Of a stretch of 64,000 nt of DNA, positions 24,700-35,890 are shown in pieces. Location: NCBI GenBank assembly GCA_036172665.1, contig CM069872.1, positions 42,332,101 through 42,396,100 of the forward strand. Direction: 5' to 3'. How positions within the stretch are numbered: the first letter of the stretch is position 1; every line of letters starts with the position of its first letter. The notes beneath the pieces were generated by a model. It ran no database searches, had not been told where the DNA came from, and worked only from the letters and a program-made list of their open reading frames with translations. A program made the position numbers and the translations under genes. Source of the stretch: Prosopocoilus inquinatus (taxonomy: Eukaryota > Arthropoda > Insecta > Coleoptera > Lucanidae).

Positions 24700-26610
24700 T
24701 TTCAAAACGCATTTTAAATTTTTAATGATTACATTACATTAAAAAAATAGAACATAGAACAACATTTTGTTACAATAGAGTTTTTCCAGCATTTTTTTTT
24801 CCATCTAAAAGTACATAAACTGTGGGGTCAGGTTTGGACTTCTGTGAATCCCAGATCCAGCGTATTTTATTCCCGTCATTCACCCACTCTCTTGTTCTTC
24901 GTCCTGATTTTAGGGAAGCTCTGGCTCGTAAGAGTTATTCAAATTTTGATAACGCAGCTAATCAACCTCATGAAATATCAAGTACTAAGTAATTTAGTAT
25001 ATTTTTGCGTGATCTAAAAGTTTTATGTCATTCTGTCGAAAGCAAAAAAATAATAAAAAAATACAGTTTCCTGTAATTCTTCTTACTCAAAATGCTGACG
25101 TTTAAATACGATTTCACTGATTTTACAAAAGTTCTCAACTCTTAAATGTCATCTGCGAAGTAGGTGTCAAACAATATTATTTTGAAACAGAATAATTACA
25201 AGAAACTGTTCTTGTCTACTATTTTTTTCTTTCGATTGTCACGTAAAGAATAGCTTAAACAGCGACATCCTACGGTCGCTTTTTGATCTAACATGTAAAC
25301 ATTGTTGTACTAAATAGTATTCAAAGATATCAACAAGTAGGTATTAACAAAATTTATTACAACGAAAGAAGACAAACCCGAATGTTGCAAGATTAAATGC
25401 ATTTATTTCAGAAAGTAGAAAAAAAAAAGCTTAAAAATTATTTACAATTTATATTTGAAAATATTGTAATTTATACGTAGTCAATCTTTTTCCTGATGCA
25501 TGAATTATTAAAGCCTAAACACATTTACATATCTAAATTGACTTAACTCTAAATTGACTTAACTGATTTAAATCTACACGTGGTTTTTAGATAACTTTTA
25601 AGTTGTGTTATAAAGTAGTCATGTAAAAAAATCATCAGATATTTGAGAACAAACTGTAATTACGTTTGTACATTTAAAATAGAAATTTAGTTTACCTTGC
25701 ATTTAAACATTGCAGTGCAATAAATCCTCAATTTATAGTTTATTTAATTAAATTATATACGAAATGAAATTATTGACGCCTAAAAATGTGATCTGTCAAT
25801 GTGCACTGTGCCACAATGCTCGAGGCGCAGCTAAAGGTATGTGCCAAATTACTATCAAATGTCTCACTCTAGCGCATACCACACTTGCATTCTTTAGCAT
25901 TGTGAAACCCAAGATATCTCTTTACGAGCACGGAAAACACGCAGGGCACTTAGAAGCCGTTGATATGAAAGAAAACTCGGTCTTACCTTTCAATATTGCG
26001 AGTATTTTCCATAAAAGTGCACGAAATCTGACAGATTTAAAATGTTAATCCATCTCATTCTATGTGGAATTTAACAACACTGCACTGACACTTTTTTTTT
26101 TATTCAATCTCTTTAACTGCGCGCGGTCGCTTTACGGCACTGACTATTGGGGATTATTGAACACCTTTATCCTACTGCTTTGTTTAAGGCACTTAAAACG
26201 CAAACGAAAACAAAGAAAATTCTGTATGATTTGGGTACAAGGTATATGACATCTCCGCCATCTTACAGAGTGTCAAATTCCAGAATCTACCAACTTAAGA
26301 CGCTCAAGATTAAATATACGTTACTTGATTAATTTAATTAAATAGCGTAGTTTTGATGCAAAATATTATTATGAAAGACATAAATTAATCAAATATATAA
26401 AAGAATGAGAAAAGAACAGGAATATGTATGTTTCGTAATATGGTAGCACTGCATAACCTACATTACCAGTGGCGTGCGTAAATTTGTGCAAATTATTTTT
26501 TTGAAATAATCCTGCACACATTTTATTTGATTTTTTTTTTTTTGATGAGCATATTCTTATTATAATTTAGGCGTTTATATTTACCTAAGTCTTACAACCA
26601 TACATTTTAT
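24700..26610. other. intergenic with two weak exon-like segments
   Basis: At 24,910-24,992 a segment after TTTTAG reads EALARKSYSNFDNAANQP to a stop. At 25,764-25,834 (+) an ATG leads a cysteine-rich peptide (CQCALCHNARGAAK) into a good donor, GTATGTG. Neither is linked to other exons. A 20-base A run sits at 26,617-26,636. 25,262-25,286 contains GCGACATCCTACGGTCGC, related to the palindrome at 48,043. Confidence 0.35.
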
Positions 26611-26783
26611 ACATTCAAAAAAAAAAAAAAAAAAAACCCTCTAATGCAACTTTAAGTTAGTGAAAATATAACAGAAAAATAATTTGCAAAGCAACTTTAA
26701 CTCGTGTTGAAGTTTCAATTTTTCATGAAGTAATAAGTGACACATTTTAGAAGTGAAAATTATTGCATAGAGAGCGAAGAAGC

Positions 26784-27586
26784 ATGGGCAAAGTCATAAG
26801 CAAGGCGCTGTCACTGACAACAAAACCTTTCAGAGAATTTAATATTGAAAGCAGGGCCCACAAGGTAATTGGAAAAGATAAGCCTGTCCCTGCCCCAAAA
26901 TATAAATCAGATGCGATGCATTATGAACGCATGGTGAAAGGTTAGGTTCTAATTAATTTCAGCGCTTTATATTAAAGAAAATGCGTGTACTTTGTAGAAC
27001 ACCCCGAAGCTCTACAGGAAGCGTTGAAAAAACACGAAGCCCTAGATACATTTTTAAAAGATGTATATCTTGTGTCACAGGATCCGATGGTACGTTTTTA
27101 TGTACTTTAAAGGATTGTCTGATTAGGTGTTTTTAGATTAAATCGGAGCCTCAGCCTTCAACAAACCCAGAGCGACCCCTCCCTTTAGATAGACATGCTG
27201 TAGAAGACTTTGAATATGGTTTTTATGAACCAAGGCGTGTGACTCTGGGGAAAGTTACATTACGCAAAGCGTTGAGGTTTATTAGTGAACATCATGTTGA
27301 TCCAAGGACTTACAATGACACGAAGATTGCGGAAGAATACTTGTTGCCTAAGGATATAGTTAGTATGTAATCCAAGACTTGTTTAAGGTGAAGTTATTAT
27401 TAACACAAGTTTACAGGTAATATCTTAAAATATTTTAAAATGTACGAGATTTATATTCCTCAACAAAGGGAATCCAAAGCGATATTTTTCGGGCCTGGTG
27501 TTAAACGATATCGTATGTATGAAACGAAGCCAAAACAAATAGAAGGCAGTGAAGAAGACAAAGAAGGCTCAACAAAAATAAGATAA
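26784..27586 (+). CDS. NDUFAF4: NDUFAF4, mitochondrial complex I assembly factor
   Basis: Assembly factor for NADH:ubiquinone oxidoreductase, acting on the matrix side of the inner membrane in the early Q-module steps. Exons: 26784-26940, 26998-27089, 27137-27362, 27417-27586; introns of 57, 47 and 54 nt with GT-AG ends; product 214 aa. It matches the human protein (175 aa) in order: N-terminal FNIESRAHKVI (19-29), TFLKDVYLVSQDP (70-82), a middle RKALRFI region, and NILKYFKMYEIYIP near the C-terminus. The insect protein is longer at both ends. Gly at position 2 with a basic N-terminus fits the N-myristoylation proposed for this family; no classical presequence is obvious. The ATG at 26,784 is the first in frame. 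Transcription converges with TRMT61A, with 665 bp between stop codons. Confidence 0.9.
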
Positions 27587-28251
27587 AACTTGTTTCAAAT
27601 GTTAGTTAGTTATTTATTAAATTAATAAATAGTTTTAGAGTACAGATTTACATTTACATATTGATGATAACAGTTAAATGAAAAGAAACGTACTTTGAAG
27701 TACTCAAAATTTAAAATATTTATTTTTGTTTTGTTCACTCAACACAGTTTTAACATACAATTTTTAAGAATAAAAGGAAAAGTTGTAGGTCCGATCTTAT
27801 AAACTTATCTGCCAGATAGAAACTGCCTTAGAAATCCATTATGAATACAATAATCTCCAAGAACATTATCTGGTAGGTAAATTAATAAGCTGGAAAGATC
27901 GGGCTTAAATCTAACAACATTTGGTCAAAATATTATACTTATAACATCATTCTCAAGTTTTCCTGACTAGTTCAGGACAGCCAAAATCAGTTGTCCACTG
28001 TAGTAGTGATTGGTTTTAATAGCTCCATCAAGTGTAGCTAGAATTTTGATGAGTGCATCTCTTTTATATTTTCGAACTAGTCAACAATTACTGTTGGAGA
28101 AAACTTTAAATAGATACGAAAAAGCTTACTAATTTTATATACCTTTGTGAACAACATTAAACATGTTTGCATACAATATACAAAAATACTCTGAAAGTAG
28201 TAATACAATAACAATGAAACTTTATATATTTAGTTAAGAAAATGTGAGAGC
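27587..28251. terminator. convergent 3' ends of NDUFAF4 (+) and TRMT61A (-)
   Basis: An AATAAA at about 27,625 (ATTAATAAATAG) can serve NDUFAF4. On the minus strand, AATAAA at about 27,718-27,723 can serve TRMT61A, which would then have a 530-nt 3' UTR. A weak inverted repeat spans about 27,790-27,905 (CTTATCTGCCAGATA and TTATCTGGTAGGTAA). No further gene. Confidence 0.5.
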
Positions 28252-29229
28252 TCAATCCTTTTCTACATTGTTACAGCTATCTACATTAATTTGTATATTT
28301 TGGGACCAAATAGGTGGGAATGTGGCAAAAGTTAAGAAACCTGTATGTCCAGGTTGTTGAACGGGCGGAATTGCAGCTAAAGCCTTAATAATCTCCTTTT
28401 CTTTCTTTTCTTCCTTTTCATTATCATTTTTGCGAGTTCTTAGATTTTCTAAATTCAACACATTAAAAGATTTAGTCTGCACGGAGTACTGCGTTTGCAG
28501 GACTTCAATCGTTTGCAGCTCTTGAAATCCTAGCTCAGAAAGTTTCAAGCATGCTTTCTGCACTTGTTCTATGCAAGGTGAAAACGAACAGATTCTTCCA
28601 CCTGTTTTCTTTAAAGTAGCCACAGCATGTGGTATGGCTAACCACGGATGTGGTAGATCTAAAAATACAGCATCGGATTTATTATCCAAGTTAGTACCAA
28701 AACCTTCGGCACAAACATCTCTTTGTTTTACAGTCACATAATTTTGCAACCCATGTGATTGGAACTCTGACTTGGCTAAATTTACTCGATTTTCGTGGAA
28801 ATCGAATGTGTATAAATGTCCATGTGGTTTAACAGAACGTATTAACGCATGAGACAGTGACCCACTACCAGTCCCACACTCCACAACGATACTTCCAACT
28901 GTTATTTCTAGCTGGAGGATTATCATACTTATGTCGGGGGTGTAAATAATTTGTGTGCGATGTGGTAAAGTTAATGTCCACAATTCTGGAGTCGGCTGCA
29001 ACACGTAGCCCCATCCTTTGCTTAAATTAACTTTGGATCCGTACTCTTTATTGATTAATTCTTCGCATTTTAAGGCGCCGTAGGGTGTTTGAAAGACGTT
29101 TTCGACGAGCGAGCCCTTCTTGCTCAATACTTTCGCTTCGGCTGATACGGCATAAACTTGGTTTATTGTAAGATATAATATAACTGTGTCGCCTTCTTGT
29201 ATTTTTTTCTTAAAACCATCAAAACTCAT
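28252..29229 (-). CDS. TRMT61A: tRNA (adenine-58-N1)-methyltransferase catalytic subunit
   Basis: Catalytic subunit of the nuclear TRMT6/TRMT61A complex that makes m1A at position 58 of tRNAs, including initiator tRNA-Met. Single exon, 325 aa, close to the mammalian length (289) with an extra lysine/glutamate-rich insert at about 264-283. The N-terminal substrate domain contains LQPTPELWTLTLPHRTQIIY (77-96). The SAM-binding fold starts with VECGTGSGSLSHA (116-128), the acidic strand is FDFHENR (142-148), and the catalytic DLPHPW is at 191-196. The family block SFSPCIEQVQ (215-224) and terminal GHTGFLTFAT (294-303) are conserved. The start MSFDGFKKKIQEGD aligns with the human MSF-initiated N-terminus. 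It is head-to-head with DDX18, 392 bp between the start codons. Confidence 0.96.
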   Translation of the reverse strand: MSFDGFKKKIQEGDTVILYLTINQVYAVSAEAKVLSKKGSLVENVFQTPYGALKCEELINKEYGSKVNLSKGWGYVLQPTPELWTLTLPHRTQIIYTPDISMIILQLEITVGSIVVECGTGSGSLSHALIRSVKPHGHLYTFDFHENRVNLAKSEFQSHGLQNYVTVKQRDVCAEGFGTNLDNKSDAVFLDLPHPWLAIPHAVATLKKTGGRICSFSPCIEQVQKACLKLSELGFQELQTIEVLQTQYSVQTKSFNVLNLENLRTRKNDNEKEEKKEKEIIKALAAIPPVQQPGHTGFLTFATFPPIWSQNIQINVDSCNNVEKD

Positions 29230-29621
29230 GGTTTTATCCTATAACGTAACTTTAAAAATGTGTTTAAAAATAATTAAGGTTGTAAATAGATTTTGTAGGT
29301 TAGAATCAGTGAAGTCAACATTGACTTCAACGCATTTCCCTGGAAGTACTATTTATGTTTCTAGTTTCCTCCCTTGTCTTTTTCTATGGTTATGGTTATG
29401 TGCTTAAAATATACTATTTTTTATATATAAAACAAATAGTGTTTTAGATGTATAAATGCGTCAATATTCTCTTTATAAATTTAACTGAAATTTAACTTTG
29501 TATCTATGTTTATGCTGTTGCTACGGTTGGCAACCCTAAGACTCTAGGCGTCAATGTCATTCTTGAAAGTTAACCTCCGTTTAACACGTGTACGGAAGAT
29601 TTCAATAATTTTATTTAGGAA
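29230..29621. promoter_or_regulatory. divergent promoter interval of TRMT61A and DDX18
   Basis: The whole upstream space of both genes is 392 bp. It contains a canonical E-box CACGTG at 29,585-29,590. A short TA-rich run (TTTTTTATATATAAAAC) is at about 29,414-29,430. No matched TATA/initiator pair was found for either gene. Confidence 0.6.
29585..29590. promoter_or_regulatory. E-box CACGTG upstream of DDX18
   Basis: Perfect palindromic Myc/Max-class E-box, 32-37 bp before the DDX18 start codon. Drosophila pitchoune, the orthologue, is known to respond to Myc. Function here is inferred. Confidence 0.6.
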
Positions 29622-32578
29622 ATGTCCATTCAAGATAAAGTTCTTCTTCGCAAAATAAAGAAACGGGAGAGAACCAAGTTAAAATTTCTTCAACTGAAGG
29701 AAGCAGAGAAATTCAATGAAGGTAAGTCATGCATTCATTGTATAGGTTATCTTGCTTTTATTGATGATATTTAAATGTTGTAGAGGACACAAGTGAGACT
29801 CTTGATAGCAAGCTTTTAGAGCAAGATGATTCTCTACAGCAGAAGAAACGACAGCGTGAGGAGGGCAGTAGTCCGAGAAAAAGTGAGTGACTGTGCTGTC
29901 TCGTTTGTTGCATTTAATTTGAGTGATATTTTAGAAAAGAAAATCAATAAAAAGAAAGACCTAGATCTTGAAGAAGCTTCTGAGCAAGAAGATTCAATAA
30001 ATGATGAAAATGATGACGATATTTCAGATGATGCTGGCAATTCAGGCAATCAACAATCTGACGAAGACACCGAGAAATGTAAACAAAACACATTAATTCA
30101 ATACAAAATATGATGATTAAAGGCGAATATGACGTTTTTCCTCATGTTTGAGTTGAGAAATGCCGTGAATTTGCAACAAATCTGATTAGCATTATTACTA
30201 TGTAGTATCATTTTTATTTAAAACATTGTAGTAAAATTTATTTGCTCTGCAGTGCCTGGGTCTTCGGTGAGTCTGGAAATTTTAAGCAATTGCACGTTTG
30301 AGTCGTTAAAAGAAAAAGTATGTGAAAATACATTGAAAGCTATTGCTGACATGAAATTTACTACGTTAACCGAGATTCAAGCCAGATCTATACCACCACT
30401 TTTGGAAGGGAGAGATTTGGTAGGTGCTGCAAAAACTGGCTCTGGCAAAACATTGGCCTTTCTCATTCCTGCTGTAGAACTTGTTTATAAGCTCAAGTTT
30501 ATGCCTCGCAATGGTGAGATGTTTGTTTGTTGGAAGAAGACATTTTTTAAAGTACTATTGTATTATTGTAGGAACTGGTATTATAATTATATCACCTACA
30601 AGGGAATTATCTATGCAAACGTTTGGTGTTTTGAAGGAATTAATGAAGTACCATCACCACACATACGGATTAGTGATGGGAGGTGCCAGTCGTCACACTG
30701 AAGCTCAAAAATTGTCCAAGGGTATAAATACTGAATAATTTTCATTCAAAACGTTATGCTGTCTGATTATTTTTATTTGAACTATTTCTATTATCTGTGT
30801 CCCTCTGTGGGAAAGTTTCCAGTATTTCACTTTTTAAATGTATCATCTATAAAAATAGAAATTTTAATGAAATGTAGACCAATAGTACAAGTAATTCTTG
30901 TGTTGTGTAGGTATTAATATATTAGTTGCAACACCAGGGAGGCTTTTGGATCACATGCAAAATACACCTGAATTCTTGTATAAAAACTTGCAGTGTCTGG
31001 TGATCGACGAAGCCGATCGTATTTTAGATATTGGGTTTGAAGAAGAAATGAAGCAAATTATAAATCTTTTGCCTAGTAAGTTTTCATCATGTGGGCTTTT
31101 TATCTTTTTTAACATTCATCACCATCATTTTCAGAGCGCAGGCAAACTATGTTGTTCAGTGCAACGCAGACTAAGAAAACTGAAGCTTTGACGTCTCTGG
31201 CCTTGAAGAAGGAACCCATTTATGTTGGTGTCGATGACACTAAAGAAATAGCAACGGTGTCTGGTCTTGAACAAGGCTATGTTGTTTGCCCATCTGAAAA
31301 ACGTTTGCTTATTTTATTTACATTCCTCAAAAAAAATCGCAAGAAGAAAGTTATGGTGTTTTTTAGTTCTTGCATGTCCGTCAAGTACCATCATGAATTA
31401 TTTAATTATATTGATTTACCAGTTATGTGTATACATGTAAGTTAATCATTTTTTTTTTTTTTGATAATTGAGATTATCAAGGCTTTTTTATTTATAGGGC
31501 AAACAAAAACAGACCAAACGTACAACAACTTTTTACCAGTTTTGTAATGCAGAGTCTGGCACCCTATTATGTACAGATGTTGCCGCAAGAGGCTTAGATA
31601 TTCCAGCAGTTGATTGGATTGTCCAGTATGACCCACCAGATGATCCAAAAGAATATATTCATCGAGTTGGTAGAACTGCCCGAGGTGAAGGTAACAAGGG
31701 TCATGCTTTGCTTATACTAAGACCGGAGGAGCTCGGATTTTTGCGCTACCTAAAGCAAGCTAAAGTGCCACTGAACGAATTTGAGTTTTCTTGGAATAAA
31801 ATTGCAGATATTCAGTTACAGGTTTGTGTTTCATGCATTTCATGTGTAAATCATCTTACTCGTATAATTACAGTTGGAAAATCTGATTGGAAGAAATTAT
31901 TTTCTGAACATGTCTGCGAAAGAAGCTTTTAAATCATATGTTCGTGCATATGACTCTCATCATTTGAAAACCATATTTGATATAAATACATTAGATCTTG
32001 CAAAAGTTGCATTATCTTTTGGGTTTAAGGTTCCTCCTGCTATAGACCTACGTATCCTTTTTATATATTTAGGTTACTTTGCCTTTAATACATTCCAAAT
32101 GTGTAACTTATTTTCGAATGCCTTCTGTTTCCTTTGTAGGCTTTACTAAGATTGGATTACGTTTAATGGCGTTTTCAACTGATCACTCTGGTGCACTCTG
32201 AGTGTATCTCCATCCTCTGTTTTTACATGAGGTTAAAACAAGATGGAGATACTCTCGAGAGCAATTAGTCGAAGACGCCATTAATTAAATTAAACTTCAC
32301 TTTAAAACAGAGGAAAAATAAAGTGTCGGAACAATTTTGAAATTTTTAAACTTCAATTTGCTTTGCTTTGTTTAAATGTATAACATTTCCTTAATTATTG
32401 TGCAGAAGTTTCTTACAAGAAAGGAAGTGATCGTCCAAGTAAACGAAAGGGAGGTGGAGGATATGGTTATTATAAAAATCTTAACAACACTGGCGGCAAG
32501 AAGGATCTTCAAAAAACAAGAGTTTATCGTCAGCCGAAAAATAAGGGTAAACCAGATCAAAGACAGTTTTCACGATAA
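29622..32578 (+). CDS. DDX18: DDX18 / Pitchoune / Has1 DEAD-box RNA helicase
   Basis: Nucleolar ATP-dependent RNA helicase needed for pre-60S ribosome assembly. Ten exons: 29622-29721, 29784-29882, 29935-30078, 30253-30513, 30572-30721, 30911-31075, 31135-31436, 31498-31821, 31874-32051, 32406-32578; GT-AG introns; 631 aa against 670 in human. The N-terminus is charged and low-complexity with an acidic run (about 80-105). Helicase motifs: AAKTGSGKT (173-181, motif I), PTREL (210-214), TPGR (259-262), DEAD (284-287), SAT (315-317), TDVAARGLD (433-441) and HRVGRTAR (462-469). The C-terminus has the Has1-type [11 protein letters not shown] block, VPPAIDL, and the basic glycine-rich tail [13 protein letters not shown] ending in RQFSR. 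Nothing is missing. Intron 9 is unusually long (354 nt) because it carries a MITE at 32,164-32,284. AATAAA follows at about 32,611. Confidence 0.97.
32164..32284. repeat. MITE with GGCGTTTTC ends inside DDX18 intron 9
   Basis: About 121 bp; left end AATGGCGTTTTCAACTGATC, right end TTAGTCGAAGACGCCATT. Nested inside are the arms GAGTGTATCTCCATC and GATGGAGATACTC. Ends and interior match 3656-3751 and the outer ends of 39,711-40,775. Confidence 0.75.
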
Positions 32579-32639
32579 CGTTCTGTAACTGTGTTGTTTC
32601 GTAATTTGAAATAAAAGTATTTTTTTTAATTTTATTTTT

Positions 32640-33470
32640 ACTTTTTATTTTGTTGCCTATGGTATAAATGTTCGTTTAATCTAGTATTTAGTTGTTTCCA
32701 AGAAAAACTTTTATTGTTATTGGTAAACAATAATTGTTAAACAAAACAGAAATAAACTTGTAATTTGTTCTTCGAAAGTACCTGTCACTTTGTATTAAGT
32801 TACAAATTATTTTATTTTATGACATTCACATGACATTTCATAATTTATCATCACCATTAGTCACATCTACATATAAAGATACAAAATTAGCATTCTCTCC
32901 AGACTTTCCTATTTTCTAAAAAAGGCGACGTTTTGTTTTCGCCATCATCGATAATTGTCACCCGTTCGGTGGAGATAAAAATATTACGTTCGCCGCGAAC
33001 TCTGCAGAATGCAGATTCTGTTCATTGTTTGATAATTACGTCGGTTTGAATATTGATGAGCCAACAGCTTGTTTACTGCATATCTTTATGCCTTATTTGT
33101 GAATGGAGGACGCGGAATAAGTAGGAGGCCCAATTAGCTCACGTGGGCTTTGTTATTGCCTGCCGTTTTCAGTTTCTCATCTCCGCAGAGTCCGCCACTT
33201 ATTTGCGGCCATCCCAAGAAGGATTCGCTGATTTGCTTCTTTGTTCATCCCGCTGCTTTATACAATAACATATTAATTTACTTAATTGGAAGGTTATCGG
33301 CATTATTTCTGTGGCGTCAGACGTATTTGGATTTGAGAAACGTATTCAATGACTAATTTAACGTTTTTCTTTTTTAAACTAGATTTCTTTATTTTGGAGA
33401 CGGAGATTTGTCCTCAATTATTTCTGTCCTTTCAAAAAAGAAAGTCTATCACAACTTAATACTTTTAATA
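32640..33470. other. intergenic, downstream of DDX18
   Basis: No gene is seen. 32,930-33,350 is less AT-rich and free of repeats, so it is a reasonable place to look for conserved non-coding sequence. Confidence 0.35.
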
Positions 33471-34123
33471 TACCGGGTGTCCCCATTTTGATTACGTACC
33501 ATAGGAATTTCAACGGAATTATTTTTAAATGTAAATTCCTGCTTCCTGCTTTATCAAATACAGAGGGTTTCTAAATAAAAATTAAATGTCCAGATATTTT
33601 TCACTTCCACAGTTTTGACCAAGAAGGCTAACTTCTTGTTGCCAAGTTTTACTGATTTTTAGAATTTTGTAATAAAAATAGAACCATCAAACATAAGACT
33701 AAAAACACTGAAATGTGATCAATTAATTATTGTTTTTTAATTACCTACATAGCCAAACGACTGTAAACTTTTATTTTTTAAATGGCTCTGTATATTTTTT
33801 TTATTATTGTATCTGGTAGAGCTACTTTTTCTAAATTCAATGAAGTGCAAAACTTTAAGTTTTGACCAGCAAATACGGGTAGAAAGCATTAATGAAAGAA
33901 TGAAAGTAAACATATACAGGGGTATTTAAAAAATAAAAGTTGACAGTCGTTTGACCATGAAGATAACTAAAAAAAAATAATAATTAATTGACCACATTTC
34001 ATAGTGCTTTTAGTCTCATATTATTTGCCTTTTTGTTTTTTAAAATTGGTCTATAAATAAATAATAAATAATAAAATAATAAAGGAGTTATAGCTTGGGG
34101 CGTTTTCTGTAGGACACCCGGTA
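33471..34123. mobile_element. large foldback element with ACCGGGTGTCC ends
   Basis: Terminal TACCGGGTGTCC (33,471-33,482) is mirrored by GGACACCCGGTA (34,112-34,123). Inside, long arms pair. For example GACTAAAAACACTGAAATGT with GATCAATTAATTATTG in the left arm reappears inverted in the right arm, as do CGACTGTAAACTTTTATTTT and its partner. Arms are a few hundred bases with a short centre. No coding capacity is seen. Confidence 0.75.
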
Positions 34124-34574
34124 TAATGCATGAATTAAAAAAAAAAAAAAAACTTTAATCGGCCGAGTTTTAGAAACTATGCGAGCTAACGAGAGTTAAT
34201 TTGCGAGCACATTTTAGAACAGACAATTGTGGGCTGTGCTATTTATCAATAGTTATAATGCACCCTGTATAATAATTAAAAAAAAAAGTAAATACATGCG
34301 TAATTTCCGTTGTTTTTTTTTCGTGTGTATCAATCGTCCCGTTTTTTCGCAAATATTCCAGTTTTGTCCCGTTTCTTGCAAGAAGAAAGCGCGTTAATGA
34401 AATCACTGAATGATGATTATTTTAAAAGAAAATTATCATAATACAAATAACCCGCCGAAATAAACTCAAATTAGTTTGTAAAAATGAATGAGAACAAGTT
34501 TTCAATTTCTTTTGTTTACATGTCTTATTTAATTAGAAAATCACATTAGAAAAAAAATAAAAAACGTTTTTCTT

Positions 34575-35890
34575 TTTGAACTTGAACCCCTGACTTGTCA
34601 GTGATAAAAGTCACAGTAAGTTCGACGCTAAGTGACGGTAACCAGAGACATGATTTCTTAATTTGTTTCTAAACAGGCTGTTAAAACTGCAACAAAAAAT
34701 ACTCCTAATATATATATTTTTTTATTTATAAGTAGAAATCGGAGTCGCGTATTTTGACGTCATCATGTAAACGTTTACTCCATCTATGTTCTCTAAGTAA
34801 CTCGTGCAAACCAATTCGGAAGGCAGGGCGCCCCTCAAGTTATTTTTAAAAGGATTAATTATTATTTAAACATCACGTTAAAAAATTTAAAAAACAATCA
34901 TGTAAACGCTTACTCCATCTACGTTCTCTAAGTAACTCGTGCAAACCAATTCGGAAGCCAGGGCCGCCCCTCAAATTATTTTAAACAGGATTAATTATTA
35001 TTTAAATATCACGTTAAAAAATTTAAAAAACAACTTTTTTTCTTCTTATACTTGAATCCCTGACTTGTCAGTGATAATAGTCACAGTAAGTTCGACGCTA
35101 AGTGACGGCAACTATTTGACCGACAGAGACATGATTTCATAATTTGTTTCTAAACAGGCTGTTAAAACTGCAACAAAAAATACTCCTAATATATATTTTT
35201 TTAATTTATAAGTAGAGATCGGAGTCGCCTATTTTGACATCATCATGTAAACGCTTACTCCATCTGTGTTCTCTAAGTAACTCGTGCAAACCAATTCGGA
35301 AGCCAGGGCGCCCCTCAAATTATTTTAAAAAGGATTGCGCGATAAAACTCAATTAAAAATAATTTCGTTTTTTCTTCACTCTTCCTCTTCTGATGACGCC
35401 AGACTATAAACGCTTATAGATAGCTTTTTTTCTTAAATCAAAGGATTAATGATTATTTAAACATCACCTTTAAAAAATTTAAAAAACAACTTTTTTTCTT
35501 CTTATACTTGAATCCCTGACTTGTCAGTAATAAAAGTCGCAGTAAGTTCGACGCTAAGTGACGGTAACCAGAGACATGATTTCTTAATTTGTTTCTGAAC
35601 AGGCTGTTAAAACTGCAACAAAAAATACTCCTAATATATATATTTTTTTATTTATAAGTAGAAATCGGAATCGCTTATTTTGACGTCACCATGTAAACGC
35701 TTACTCCATCTATGTTCTCTAAGTAACTCGTGTAAACCAATTCGGAAGCCAGGGCCGCCCCTCAAATTATTTTAAAAAGGATTGCGCGATAAAACTCAAT
35801 TAAAAATAATTTCGTTTCTTCTTCACTCTTCCTCTTCTGATGACGACAGACTATAAACGCTTATCGAAAGCTTTTTTTCTTAAATCAAAT
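34575..35890. repeat. tandem array of an approximately 460-bp unit
   Basis: The unit begins about CTTGAAYCCCTGACTTGTCA, seen near 34,581, 35,051 and 35,507 (spacing about 470 and 456). CTCGTGCAAACCAATTCGGA occurs four times (about 34,802, 34,940, 35,282, 35,727), so one sub-segment is extra. Other shared blocks are GACGCTAAGTGACGGYAAC and AACTGCAACAAAAAATACTC. The last two units also carry a GATTGCGCGATAAAACTCAA segment. Confidence 0.85.

Noticed and set aside
32052..32405. An extra DDX18 exon at about 32,141 (after TTTGTAG)
   Set aside because: The join from 32,051 directly to 32,406 restores the family's C-terminus in frame. The alternative runs into the MITE.
34575..35890. CRISPR-like array
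   Set aside because: The units are about 460 bp with no short repeat/unique spacer pattern. This is a eukaryotic tandem repeat.
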